A DNA stretch of 64,000 nt, from the NCBI GenBank assembly GCA_017518185.1, contig JAFWWB010000070.1, positions 1 to 64,000 on the forward strand, written 5' to 3'. Origin of the DNA: Lachnospiraceae bacterium (GTDB lineage Bacteria; Bacillota; Clostridia; Lachnospirales; Lachnospiraceae). A program made the position numbers and the translations under genes. Under the pieces are notes generated by a model. That model made no database searches. It was not told the origin of the DNA and saw only the letters and a program-made list of their open reading frames with translations. Positions 15,918-25,103 of this stretch are shown in pieces. Position 1 is the stretch's first letter, and each line of letters starts with the position of its first letter.

Positions 15918-18308
15918 TTATGCAAGTCCCACCTGTTCAGCGTAGGGCTCGAACTCCGCCTTGGTGAATACTTTCCCGACCTTGACGAACTCGTACTTGA
16001 TGGCGTTCAGATAATGTCTCATGCACACATTCCCGTTGGCGGTGGGATCCGCTGCCGCAAGGAAGGCTGCGTTAAGTATACAGTTCTTGATATTACCGCC
16101 GGCAAATTCGTACTTCTCGGCGAGATACCGGATATCCACATCCTCGTCCAGAGGAGTGGTCTTGGGGATCGTGGTGCGCCAGAGCATCTCGCGTGTATCC
16201 GCGTTGGGGAACTGGAACTCCACGATGTATTTCATTCTTCGGAAGAAAGCGGGGTCTATGTTGTGCTTGTAGTTTGTGGCCAGCACGCAGACACCGTCGT
16301 AGGCTTCCATCTCCTGAAGGAGGAGTGCGGTCTTGTTGTTTGCGGAAGCCTGGTTGGAACCGCCGTCGTCGGAACGTTTTGCAAATATGGTATCGCACTC
16401 ATCGAAGAAGAGGACGACGTTACACTTCTTAGCCTCGCGGAAGATCATGGACAGCGACTTCTCGGTCTCACCGACGTACTTATCCACGACCTTGGATATA
16501 TCGACCCTGTAGAGCTCCAGGTTCAGCTCGTGGGCAAGGACCTGTGCCATCATGGACTTACCTGTACCTGGTGCGCCGAAGAGCAGCACCGTAAGGCCTC
16601 GGCCGTAAGGGTATTTCTTCATGTAGTTCCACTGCTCGTAGACCTGCTTCTTGAAGTTCATCTGCTCTATGGCGTGGGTGATGGTCTCTCTCTGGCTGGG
16701 GTTCATGACTATGTCATCGAAGCCGAACTTTGCATCCACCCTGGTGGCCTTCTGCGAAAGCTCGGAGGACATCTGCCTGTTGCAGCCCTTGAAGAGGTTG
16801 GCCCTTGAGATATTCTTCTCCTTTGCCATGAGGGAAAGGCTCCTGGCTTCCTTCAGGGCATCCTTTACCTTTCCGGCAGTGAATATGAACTTGACGGACA
16901 TCTCCAGCAGATCCACATCGTCCTGGAAGGTATACTTCTTTGCAAAATAGTTCCAGCATTCCAAACGCTCGGTATTGGTGGGAGTGGGAAGCTCGAACTC
17001 CGCGAACACTTCCTTTGTCATCTCCTTCAGGGAGATGTTGAGCTTGGACATGGCGAAGACGGTTATGTTCTTCTCTGTCAGCCTGCTGAAGGCAAGATCC
17101 ATATACCCGAAGAACTTTTCCTTCTCCTCTTCCCTGTATTCGAGATTTGTAAGACAGCAGCAGGCGTTGGTGAGTATACACTCCCTGGTGGCCGCCCAAA
17201 TGGCCTGCTCAACGAAACGGAAATCGTATACGAAGAGCTTTTTGCAGTCCATGGCCACTGCCCTTATGCCGTTCTTCTCGCAGAACTTCTTCACGAAGAA
17301 CTTGCGTCCGCTGCCCTCGTCTCCGTAGTAATAGAAGATCCTGGTGCCTTCCGCATAGGCTATCTCCATGGCATCCAGCACGCCGGCATTGGCCATGATG
17401 GGATCCAGCTCCTCTTTATCATCTGTGAGCATAGTAAAGAAACGGTCGTAATTCTCATCCAGCCTCAGCGGATGACGTCCGAAGAGGAAGTCGATCATAC
17501 GCTTGTCGGGGGATACTGCCGTGGAGAAAGGCATGCTCTGCCGCACATCCAGGTTCAGCACGGGAGTGAGCTGCTCAAGGCATGCCGACATATCGCCGTA
17601 GGCCCCCGTCATGGAGAATTCCTCTCCGTAATACAGCTTGGCCGCAGATTCTATGGTAGGAACGGAAAGGTTTCCGTTCTCGTTGATTATCTGGAAAACG
17701 CCGGCGTAATCCGTCTGTGTTGAGGACAGCACCCCGCAGGCAAAGGTGAACAGCGTAAAGGGCTCGAAGCCCAGCTTTCTGGCAAGCTCGTGAAGGGGAA
17801 GATGGATCCCCGCCTCCACGGTGGCATCTCCTCTTTCCTCGAACTGCCTCATCCAGTCTTCCGTGGACATGTTCTTATTGTCCGGCATTGCCGTAGCGGA
17901 AGGGGTCTCCGCCGCAGGCTCGGATTCGGATGCGGTCTCGTCCACGCCAAACTCCGTGAGCAGTGCCAGAAGCTCGTTGTCGATGGCCATATCGTCATCT
18001 TCTGCTTCTGCCTCTGCCTCTGCATCAGCACCGCCCTCTCCGGGATCGGATACACCTGTCCTGCTGCGGTTCTTGAACTCACTCAGCTTCATCTCCGCCA
18101 GATCACCGGCTATCTCAAGATCGGGATAAAGCACGTTCTTATAGCCGCCGTTGCCGGCGCTGTAGACCGTCTTCATCTTCTCCAGATAAGCGCTTATATT
18201 GGTGTTCAGACAGTAGAACAGGTTATCTACATAGTCCCCGTAATCCGCAAAGGGGACTATATCTTTTTTGTTTTCTTCGCCTTCGGCGGCCTTCTTCTTT
18301 CCGGCCAT
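15918..18308 (-). CDS. AAA+ ATPase of the CIS (Afp15-like), first copy
   Basis: About 796 residues from the ATG at 18308, preceded by GGAGAAGG; a TTG four codons earlier overlaps that ribosome site and is unlikely. Residues 95-145 are an acidic Ala/Glu linker. A first AAA-like module is degenerate ('YYGDEGSGRKFF', about 328-340). The second is canonical: Walker A 'GAPGTGKS' (about 578-585), Walker B 'VVLFFDECD' (D636, E637), 'VLATNY', 'FFRRMKYIVEF'. It resembles the 10.7-kb ATPase in architecture, with an enlarged N-terminus. It is followed directly by the 1050-aa DUF4157 gene, forming a module with it. Confidence 0.9.
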   Translation of the reverse strand: MAGKKKAAEGEENKKDIVPFADYGDYVDNLFYCLNTNISAYLEKMKTVYSAGNGGYKNVLYPDLEIAGDLAEMKLSEFKNRSRTGVSDPGEGGADAEAEAEAEDDDMAIDNELLALLTEFGVDETASESEPAAETPSATAMPDNKNMSTEDWMRQFEERGDATVEAGIHLPLHELARKLGFEPFTLFTFACGVLSSTQTDYAGVFQIINENGNLSVPTIESAAKLYYGEEFSMTGAYGDMSACLEQLTPVLNLDVRQSMPFSTAVSPDKRMIDFLFGRHPLRLDENYDRFFTMLTDDKEELDPIMANAGVLDAMEIAYAEGTRIFYYYGDEGSGRKFFVKKFCEKNGIRAVAMDCKKLFVYDFRFVEQAIWAATRECILTNACCCLTNLEYREEEKEKFFGYMDLAFSRLTEKNITVFAMSKLNISLKEMTKEVFAEFELPTPTNTERLECWNYFAKKYTFQDDVDLLEMSVKFIFTAGKVKDALKEARSLSLMAKEKNISRANLFKGCNRQMSSELSQKATRVDAKFGFDDIVMNPSQRETITHAIEQMNFKKQVYEQWNYMKKYPYGRGLTVLLFGAPGTGKSMMAQVLAHELNLELYRVDISKVVDKYVGETEKSLSMIFREAKKCNVVLFFDECDTIFAKRSDDGGSNQASANNKTALLLQEMEAYDGVCVLATNYKHNIDPAFFRRMKYIVEFQFPNADTREMLWRTTIPKTTPLDEDVDIRYLAEKYEFAGGNIKNCILNAAFLAAADPTANGNVCMRHYLNAIKYEFVKVGKVFTKAEFEPYAEQVGLA

Positions 18309-18352
18309 ATCCTTCTCCAAATGATTATCTGATGTTTAGGTCAACAGGGTAT

Positions 18353-21217
18353 TCAATCATCTGTCAGCCCCATTTCCCTCATGGCTTCTTCAAAATCTAT
18401 CGGAGGTGAAAACTCCGAGGATAACTCGGCTGCCTCTCTGTCCTCCCGGCGTGCTCTGATACCATCGGCAAGCCTTACCGTCTCTTCCTTAAGGCAGTCA
18501 TATCTGTTGGCAGTCTTCACCATCTCGCTCAGCGGGCCATCCCATTTGACCGGATCCACTCCCGGCGTTTTCTTCTTCTCGGTCATGTAAAGCTCGGCTG
18601 CGCTGGTCCTGATCCCATTCAGATTGATCTGAACCAGTCTCAGATCAGCCAGCATCTTCTGAATGCCGTCATACTCCAGCATGAGATCATTTCCCTTAAG
18701 GAGCACATAGGCATATTCCAGATGTGCATGTTCGGAATCTCCGTCCACTCCTTCCTTAAGCATTACTTTGGGTACCGGCCTTTTCCTGTAATCCTCGATG
18801 AGATTTACTATCTTTATCTCCAACTCAGTCCTGTAAAGGCAGATCTCCCTTATCATATCCTGGCTCAGACGGCGGATCAGGAAGCTGAGTGCTTCACGTC
18901 CGATGTCCTCAAGCTCGGGGCTCACATGTGTATGAGAGTTATAGAAAACTATCTTTGACAGGATGCGGAGAAAATCATGATCGCTCTTTCCGGAGAAAAG
19001 CTCACCAAAGGCTTCCTGCCTGTACACATGCTTCTCATACCATTTCTTTTCCTGCTCCGTTGCCTTGGCAGACTGATAATACTCATGCTCATGCATGGAG
19101 GATAAGGTATTGTTGAAGTATGCGTTCTGGGGCTGCGCCTTCGTGGTATATTCCCCGGCTACCTCCGCGGACCAGCCCTCGCTGTCCACGATCCTTTCCG
19201 GATGTTGTGCGATGAGTGTCTGCAGTCCCTGTATCCTGCTTCGCAGAGCCGCAAACTCCGCATCGGATATCAGATCCGACAGCCTCCTGTGAAGCTCGTT
19301 CATATCGATCGCAGCTATTGTGGCAGCCATCTCGGAATCTATGAAGGGGATCTGCATATTTCCGCTGGCATCGACCGGACTTACCATCTTGGCCAGACCG
19401 TCGGCGTGGCTTATGACATTCTGCCAGTCTACGGTACCGAAGGAAAGGTCGTTATCTATACCCTGGATAGCCGTGATGCGGTACACTTCCCTATCAGCGC
19501 CCTGGATATCCAGCGGCTCGCCGATACAAAAGATATTGGAATAGTTCCTGTCAACCTGTCCGCAGATGATATCAAACAGCTGAAGCCTTGACAGCTGCTT
19601 AAGAGCCTCAGGCGTGAATACGCCCTTTTTCTTGCCGCCTACGAACTCTCCCATGGGGATACCATCGGCTCCGTCCATGGAAACGCCCTTCTTTGTGACT
19701 CCGTTCACATTGATCTTTGTCATTCTGGAATTCGCTATCATAGAAGAAAGGCCCATATAATCCGCAACCCTGCTGGTCGCCACATTCCTTTTTTCCAGGG
19801 TCTCACCCACAGGTATGCCTGCCAGCCCGGCAATTCCATTCCTTGTCACCCACTTGGCATACTCGGGACATAGGCTCAGCAATGCCTGCCTTGTGGCCTT
19901 ATCAGCCATACTCACCTTCTGACTGAAAAGATCCCCCTCAGGAGTACCTTCCGCTCCCTGTAACCTGTCATTTATAACCTCCATGGGTGTGGAACCCAGG
20001 CTGGCGCTTATAAGTGCGATAAACGCCTCGTCGCTAAGAGTGTCATAGCCGGGATAAGAAGGATCCGCAGCCTTAGCGGCTGCCCTCAGGGCCAGGAGCT
20101 TCTGCGCCTGGTCCGGTGAGCCTTCCCTGGCTCCCCTGTACGCGGATCTTGCCTGTTTTACTGCCTGAACATTAAGTATCCCCCTCTTTTCAACGGCTTT
20201 CGCTTCAGCCACCGCATCCAGGAGAAAGCTCATCAGCTTTTCATCATTGTAGTTGATGGTCTCTACCACAAAAGCGTCATGCTGTTCATTCATCAATATA
20301 CTGCGGATCCTGCCGGTAAGCTCCTGCTTCTGGCTGAGATCCAGCGTATTCCAGTTGCTCTCAAGCACCATGTTGATGAGCTCGCTGTGCTTCTGAAGGA
20401 CCTCCTGATACTCTGCCACCCTGAGACTGTTTATAAATTCATCCGACTTAAGGGCCGTAGAAAGAATGGAACCTTCACCGCCGCTCACAAGTATGTCCAG
20501 GACATCCCGCATCTTTTCCTTGACTGCGGGATAATACTGGTCTGCGATGAGCTTCTCGCCTTCCTCCTGTATGCTCCCCATCCTGGACGTTTCCTTGAAA
20601 TACTGGGGTGTGGAAAACTGGGTATATACTATGACCTTACTGGTGCCGCCACCTGTGATCATGTAATCATCCGGACCGAGAGTCCTTTCTCCCGACCTTA
20701 TCTCACCCAGGACGTTCACCCACAGTTCGCCCGCTTCCATGCCATGGAAGATCATCTCCATGGCCTTCGGCCTGAACATATCGAATTCACGCTTCGCGTT
20801 GATCATGGTGTTGCGCACAAGGTTCTTCCTGGCCCTGCCGCTTCCCGAAAAGCAGAAACGGTGGCTACTCAGATACGACTCACATTTGTTTATAAGAGTG
20901 GCATAATCTCTCTCGATGACGGCCAGCTGGCCCTCCGGATCGCTGATATTTACAGGCTGATAAAGATGGTCGTGAAGACTCGTTGACGCCTGCTTCACAG
21001 CGACCATGGATTCGGTATCATCCTTTTCCCTTCCAAAGATGTTGACAAAACGGCTGCTCTGAAGCTGCTCGTAATTCTCCTTCTCGGTCATCTGTGCATT
21101 AAGATACAGATTTTCACCGCGCTGTGCATCCCTCTGGCGCTTCTGGTGGTCCGTAAGCGTGTCTGAGAGAAACTCGTCACCCTGCTTCATTTTTGTACCA
21201 AACATTAACATACGCAC
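18353..21217 (-). CDS. 954-aa PI3/4-kinase/HipA-like protein, candidate injected effector
   Basis: The C-terminal half reads like a phosphoinositide-kinase/HipA-type kinase. A helix 'RNVATSRVADYMGLSSMI' (about 477-494) is followed by 'DGIPMGEFVGG', the catalytic-loop-like 'LFDIICGQVDRNYSNIF' (D556, N561), and the metal-binding 'AIQGIDNDLSFG' (D588, D590). An earlier Gly-rich 'MITGGGTSKVIVY' (about 186-198) may be the nucleotide loop, although it lies far upstream. Residues 250-470 and 680-954 are helical with no recognised family. There is no signal peptide or TM segment. Its place between the baseplate block and the AAA/DUF4157 pairs suggests cargo. Substrate and activity are unknown. Confidence 0.6.
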   Translation of the reverse strand: MRMLMFGTKMKQGDEFLSDTLTDHQKRQRDAQRGENLYLNAQMTEKENYEQLQSSRFVNIFGREKDDTESMVAVKQASTSLHDHLYQPVNISDPEGQLAVIERDYATLINKCESYLSSHRFCFSGSGRARKNLVRNTMINAKREFDMFRPKAMEMIFHGMEAGELWVNVLGEIRSGERTLGPDDYMITGGGTSKVIVYTQFSTPQYFKETSRMGSIQEEGEKLIADQYYPAVKEKMRDVLDILVSGGEGSILSTALKSDEFINSLRVAEYQEVLQKHSELINMVLESNWNTLDLSQKQELTGRIRSILMNEQHDAFVVETINYNDEKLMSFLLDAVAEAKAVEKRGILNVQAVKQARSAYRGAREGSPDQAQKLLALRAAAKAADPSYPGYDTLSDEAFIALISASLGSTPMEVINDRLQGAEGTPEGDLFSQKVSMADKATRQALLSLCPEYAKWVTRNGIAGLAGIPVGETLEKRNVATSRVADYMGLSSMIANSRMTKINVNGVTKKGVSMDGADGIPMGEFVGGKKKGVFTPEALKQLSRLQLFDIICGQVDRNYSNIFCIGEPLDIQGADREVYRITAIQGIDNDLSFGTVDWQNVISHADGLAKMVSPVDASGNMQIPFIDSEMAATIAAIDMNELHRRLSDLISDAEFAALRSRIQGLQTLIAQHPERIVDSEGWSAEVAGEYTTKAQPQNAYFNNTLSSMHEHEYYQSAKATEQEKKWYEKHVYRQEAFGELFSGKSDHDFLRILSKIVFYNSHTHVSPELEDIGREALSFLIRRLSQDMIREICLYRTELEIKIVNLIEDYRKRPVPKVMLKEGVDGDSEHAHLEYAYVLLKGNDLMLEYDGIQKMLADLRLVQINLNGIRTSAAELYMTEKKKTPGVDPVKWDGPLSEMVKTANRYDCLKEETVRLADGIRARREDREAAELSSEFSPPIDFEEAMREMGLTDD

Positions 21218-21226
21218 ATACCTCCT

Positions 21227-21445
21227 TTAATCCGAAGTGCGAAATACCGCAGTACGGTCAAACACGGATTCCGCGGTGTTTATACCTCCGGGCCCCTCGT
21301 CGCCGAAAACACCCTTGTACCGGTTTATGTCCGTAATGCCCTTCCAGTCGTCATAGCGCAGGGTCTCCTCGTCCTCGTCAACGGGCTTCCTTCTTCTTTC
21401 ATCTGCCTTCTTATTCTGTTTTACCAGGCGTTCATCCATTCTCAT
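21227..21445 (-). CDS. Small charged protein (72 aa), unknown
   Basis: 72 residues, strongly charged at the N-terminus ('DERLVKQNKKADERRRK'), then 'TLRYDDWKGITDINRYKG' and a Gly/Thr tail. It begins six bases after the upstream SH3 gene and ends nine bases before the kinase-like gene. A small dedicated chaperone or adaptor for that protein is conceivable from position only. No family was recognised. Confidence 0.55.
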   Translation of the reverse strand: MRMDERLVKQNKKADERRRKPVDEDEETLRYDDWKGITDINRYKGVFGDEGPGGINTAESVFDRTAVFRTSD

Positions 21446-21451
21446 CGGGCT

Positions 21452-22093
21452 TTACCTGTACTCCTCCGGGAGCTCGCTCTTATCTATCTCTTCAAATTCC
21501 ATGTACCTGTTGAAGCTGTAGCCCGCGAGCTTTCCGTCCTTTGTTACTATCCTGGACCACTCTTCTCCCTTTTCAAGCACGTAGCCTTCCCTGCCGGTCT
21601 TCATCCTTCCCAGGACCTCCGCGGAAGTGTTGGGCTCTTTTCTCACCATGAGGCTCGATTTTATCTTTCTCACCTTAAAGCTGTAGAAGGGTCCGTTGCC
21701 CTGCACCGTATCCTCCGCCGCCTCAGTGGGCTCAGCCTCCTCTGCTCCGGGAGCTTCGGTGGGTGTGGCAGCGGCCTCTTCACCGTCTTCGGGAGTTTCG
21801 GTGGATGTGGGAGCACCCTCTTCACCGTCTTCAGGAGCTACGGTGGGAATGGGGAGCCCCTGATCAGCCAGATCCTCGTCGGTTATGGTACCGTCGCTGT
21901 AGACCCAGGTATTGTCCACGGGAGCATCCTTGCTGGCATCACCTATGGTCCGGGCTTCCTGTCCTGCCTTAACGGATTCGGGCTCCTTGGGCTGGTCCCC
22001 GGTACTCTTAGGCATGAACATCAGTAATACGACAACTGCGATGACAATGTAGATACCTATCATCACCAGTAAGAGATTGGATCCCTTTTTCAT
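21452..22093 (-). CDS. Membrane-anchored SH3-domain protein
   Basis: 213 residues. An N-terminal TM segment (about 8-27, 'LLLVMIGIYIVIAVVVLLMF') is followed by a Pro/Thr/Glu linker with near-repeats ('TPEDGEEGAPTSTETPEDGE'). The C-terminal bacterial SH3 domain spans about 135-200 ('SSLMVRKEPNTSAEVLGRMK', 'WSRIVTKDGKLAGYSFNRYM'). Such domains bind peptidoglycan or proteins outside the membrane, so this protein probably projects into the cell wall. The start overlaps the HATPase stop (ATGA). Confidence 0.75.
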   Translation of the reverse strand: MKKGSNLLLVMIGIYIVIAVVVLLMFMPKSTGDQPKEPESVKAGQEARTIGDASKDAPVDNTWVYSDGTITDEDLADQGLPIPTVAPEDGEEGAPTSTETPEDGEEAAATPTEAPGAEEAEPTEAAEDTVQGNGPFYSFKVRKIKSSLMVRKEPNTSAEVLGRMKTGREGYVLEKGEEWSRIVTKDGKLAGYSFNRYMEFEEIDKSELPEEYR

Positions 22094-22992
22094 TCTTCAG
22101 CCTCCTTTGCCCTTCTGCTGGCGGGGAGCTGGATGTAGATACCCATTCCCTGGTCGGGCATTGATCTTCCGTATATATTTCCTCCGTAGGAATCGACTAT
22201 AGCCTTGGCCTGGGTAAGGCCCAGTCCGTTTCCGCTTATCCTGTTGGAGCCCTGATAATTGAGCTCGAAGATGTGCTTCGTCTCCTCTTCACGCAGGCCC
22301 GCACCGGTATCCTTCAGAACGATAAAGATGTCATCCTCCACCGTGGAGATGGTGATGACAAGGGATCCGCTGCGGTTCATGTATTTGATGGAATTATCTA
22401 TTATATTGCGGAACATGATGCGGAGCCTGGAAGGCTGTGCCTTTACGTATATCTGCTCCTCGCCTGATGAGACCCGTATGTTGAGGCCCACCTTCCTTGC
22501 GGGACCCGCCAGCTCATCTGCCGTATCCTTTGCTATCTTTATGATATCCACCATGGCCGGCGCATCGGTAGCCGGAGGCAGGAAATCGTTGGCATCGTCC
22601 CTGATCTGTGCCAGCTGCTCCTCGGCATTCTTCACCGCCGCCTTAAGGGCATTCATCTTCTGCTCGTTGTCGCTGGCCTCACTCTGGAGCCTCTTCAGTT
22701 CTTCAAGCCTTGAAGTCAGCTCGGCCTCCCTGGCATCCAGCGCCCTCTGCATGGTGTTGCGCTCGCTCTCACTCTCACGCCTTAAAGAGGAAAGCTCCTC
22801 CTGCAGCTCCTCGGCGCCGGTGTAGTCGTTATGCTCGGCGCTGTAGATAAATGCCAGCAGCATAAGGCAGGCGCTGTGCAGAAGGATCAACAGGAGCAGC
22901 AGCCAGCCGGCCCAGCCCTTTACAAGGCCCGCGACGGCAAATCCAAAGAACACACATGCAAGTAAACCTGTAAATACCTTCCATTTTCGCAT
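22090..22992 (-). CDS. Membrane HATPase protein without a phosphoacceptor histidine domain
   Basis: 300 residues. Two N-terminal hydrophobic segments (about 7-25 and 28-50) and a coiled coil (about 60-130) precede a C-terminal GHKL ATPase domain (about 190-292): N-box 'FRNIIDNSIKYMN', G1 'KDTGAGL', G2 'GNGLGLTQAKAIVDSYGG'. The usual H-box of histidine kinases is absent; the region before the ATPase reads 'MVDIIKIAKDTADEL' with no His. It may be a protein kinase of another kind (for example partner-switching) or a signalling relic. It stands between an FtsE-like ATPase and the SH3 protein; no response regulator is nearby. Confidence 0.75.
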   Translation of the reverse strand: MRKWKVFTGLLACVFFGFAVAGLVKGWAGWLLLLLILLHSACLMLLAFIYSAEHNDYTGAEELQEELSSLRRESESERNTMQRALDAREAELTSRLEELKRLQSEASDNEQKMNALKAAVKNAEEQLAQIRDDANDFLPPATDAPAMVDIIKIAKDTADELAGPARKVGLNIRVSSGEEQIYVKAQPSRLRIMFRNIIDNSIKYMNRSGSLVITISTVEDDIFIVLKDTGAGLREEETKHIFELNYQGSNRISGNGLGLTQAKAIVDSYGGNIYGRSMPDQGMGIYIQLPASRRAKEAEE

Positions 22993-23005
22993 CTCTTATT
23001 CCCCT

Positions 23006-23656
23006 TTACATATCCGGAAGCTTAAGCTCGCGGTAAGCTACTTCTTCCGAGATTATAGAATCCATATCATGGGTGGCCATTATGACCGTGGTACCCTGCC
23101 TGTGAATGAGCTCCAGAAGCCTCACCAGTTCCCTTGAGGAACGCGGATCCAGATTTTTCGTGGGCTCATCCGCCAGCAGTATCTTCGGGTCGTTCAGAAT
23201 GGCCCTGGCAAGACAGACCTTCTGCTGTTCCCCCCCTGAAAGCTCATCGGGATAGCGCTTGTGGAAATGGTCTATCCCAAGGAACTTCAGAACATGCATA
23301 ATGCGGGTGTCGCTCTCCTTCTGCCCCCAGCCATAGATCCTGCGGCTCAGGTTAAGGTTGTCGTACACCTGCATGTCCCGTATCAGCTTGAAGTCCTGGA
23401 AAATCACTCCCATGCGCCTTCTGTAGAAGGGCACCTTTGAAGCCGGTATCCTTCCGATATCTTCATCATCCACAACGATGCTGCCTTCGGAAAGCTCCAG
23501 CTCCCTGAGCAGCAGCCGTATCAGGGTAGTCTTTCCTATACCGCTCCTGCCGGTGAGAGCCACAAATTCCCCGTTCTGGACTTCTTCGCTGAAATGACGC
23601 AGGACGAAGCCGCTCTTTACGTCATAGGCAAAGCCCACGTCTTTAAATTCTATCAT
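23006..23656 (-). CDS. FtsE/LolD-like ABC transporter ATPase
   Basis: 216 residues, a complete small ABC ATPase: Walker A 'GRSGIGKTT' (36-44), Q-loop 'VIFQDFKLI', signature 'LSGGEQQKV' (139-147), Walker B 'ILLADEPTKNLD' (159-170), H-loop 'MATHDM' (H196). It is closest in pattern to FtsE ('MIEFKDVGFAYD', 'IFQDFKLI..M.VYDNL'). No FtsX-like permease follows; downstream is the HATPase membrane protein. The start overlaps the STAS gene (ATGA). It may work with an FtsX elsewhere or with the operon's own membrane proteins to open the cell wall (inference). Confidence 0.85.
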   Translation of the reverse strand: MIEFKDVGFAYDVKSGFVLRHFSEEVQNGEFVALTGRSGIGKTTLIRLLLRELELSEGSIVVDDEDIGRIPASKVPFYRRRMGVIFQDFKLIRDMQVYDNLNLSRRIYGWGQKESDTRIMHVLKFLGIDHFHKRYPDELSGGEQQKVCLARAILNDPKILLADEPTKNLDPRSSRELVRLLELIHRQGTTVIMATHDMDSIISEEVAYRELKLPDM

Positions 23657-23955
23657 TCCTCGATGTTGAGAATTTCGGAAAATCCGGTGTCCTCAAAGAT
23701 CTCCATAACATCCTCGTTCACATGGGCGATGATGAAGGAGCCGTTCTTGGAAGCGGCTGTCTTGTGTCCAAGCAGCAGCGCACGAAGCCCCGCGGAAGAA
23801 ATGTACGCAAGGTCGGTGAAGTCCATCCTGATGGTATCGCACTTCTGGAAGCCCTTCAGTATCTGGTCCTGAAGCTCGGGACTGGTGTTGGTGTCAACGC
23901 GGCCCTCCACGGCCAGTACCAGGCAGCCCTCCTCTTTTGTCTCGGTTATCGTCAT
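23653..23955 (-). CDS. STAS-domain protein (anti-sigma factor antagonist-like)
   Basis: 100 residues, a single STAS domain: 'CLVLAVEGRVDTNTSPELQD', then 'IRMDFTDLAYISSAGLRALL' with the serine pair at the position phosphorylated in SpoIIAA/RsbV proteins, and 'ILNIEE' at the end. STAS antagonists are regulated by GHKL kinases; one such ATPase domain is encoded two genes downstream. A ribosome site GGGAGGTATC precedes the ATG. It may control assembly or expression of the particle rather than a sigma factor. Confidence 0.85.
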   Translation of the reverse strand: MTITETKEEGCLVLAVEGRVDTNTSPELQDQILKGFQKCDTIRMDFTDLAYISSAGLRALLLGHKTAASKNGSFIIAHVNEDVMEIFEDTGFSEILNIEE

Positions 23956-23978
23956 TTATAGATACCTCCCGTTTAAGT

Positions 23979-25097
23979 TTACCTCAATGTTATCATACCG
24001 CCCATGGACATGTCGCCGTCAAGGACGGGCGAAGCCCCTTCGGGTATGGTAGCATTCATATCGAGGTATGCATTACCGTCTATTGTAGCATTTTTATCCA
24101 ATTGTATCAAATGAAGTCTTGAACGCACCGGTTTGAACTGGTCCAGCAAAAACATCAGCTGGTGCCTCATGGTCTCCTCTATCTTTCCGTGTACCAGTAT
24201 GGTCACATCCAGCACGCCGCCCTCCTTAAGATTCTGGGGCAGCTGCGCTCCGTCAGAAAGGAGATACCCGCGCATGGTATTGTGCTCAAGCACCTCCGCT
24301 TCACAGCCCAGCACTATGCGTATGAGCTGCTCCATGGCCTTCTTCGTGCCCTTGTATCTGCAGAGCGTATAGCCTTCCTTTACAAGATCCCGGCAAACCT
24401 CCTCGGGAAGGAAGCCTCCGGTTATGTCTATACCGAGCCAGGAGGCGTACTCCGGGAGCAGCTCCGCAGGACAGGTATCCACATCCAGCAGGGCAGGGAG
24501 CGCGTCTATATCCTGCTGCAGATCGTTGTAGATGCTGGAATACACGCTCATCCAGCGGTGGAAGAAGCTGTTCCTCTCACGGTATACCTCAGGGAAGGTC
24601 TGCATGAAGTTGTCGCCCTGGGCGAACACCTCTATATCGGAGAGCATAACCTCGCCGTTGCCTATGACATCAAGCGCAAGAAAGAGAAATCTTCCTCTTT
24701 GCTTATAGAGCAGTATGTCATCCCTGTTGACTCCCTTTTCGGCTCCCAGCGCCTTAAGGGTGGAGAGCTTTGCGGCCCTGTCGATCTCCGGATCCAGGAA
24801 ATACTCCGCAGGATCCCGGCCATCTATGCCGCGGTCGATGTCCAGCGGGTTGGCGGCCCAGGCATATATGTAAAACGCCGTGTCCCCGCCGTGCTCCGCC
24901 TTGAGCTTGAGGCGTCCCCACTCCCCGTTTTCCGTTGCGGAATCCAGGGGCGCGAAGAAGACGGTGTGGAAGTGGACGGGCTTTCCCTCTTCATCCTCGG
25001 TTATGGTGGTCACGCCGCCCTCGGGCAGCATGGAAAAACCCTCTTTACAGGCGGTACGCCATCTGTATTCCTTTATCCTGTATCTTTTGTCTGCCAT
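23979..25097 (-). CDS. Phage tail protein I-like baseplate component
   Basis: 372 residues. The core, about 165-300, matches gpI-type tail proteins: 'FMQTFPEVYRERNSFFHRWM', then 'DIDALPALLDVDTCPAELLP', 'YASWLGIDI' and 'YKGTKKAMEQLIRIVLG'. The flanking regions are beta-rich. In Mu/P2-type and eCIS baseplates this protein completes the wedge with the J-like proteins encoded just upstream. The start follows the J-like gene by six bases. Confidence 0.85.
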   Translation of the reverse strand: MADKRYRIKEYRWRTACKEGFSMLPEGGVTTITEDEEGKPVHFHTVFFAPLDSATENGEWGRLKLKAEHGGDTAFYIYAWAANPLDIDRGIDGRDPAEYFLDPEIDRAAKLSTLKALGAEKGVNRDDILLYKQRGRFLFLALDVIGNGEVMLSDIEVFAQGDNFMQTFPEVYRERNSFFHRWMSVYSSIYNDLQQDIDALPALLDVDTCPAELLPEYASWLGIDITGGFLPEEVCRDLVKEGYTLCRYKGTKKAMEQLIRIVLGCEAEVLEHNTMRGYLLSDGAQLPQNLKEGGVLDVTILVHGKIEETMRHQLMFLLDQFKPVRSRLHLIQLDKNATIDGNAYLDMNATIPEGASPVLDGDMSMGGMITLR

Positions 25098-25103
25098 TTT
25101 CCC

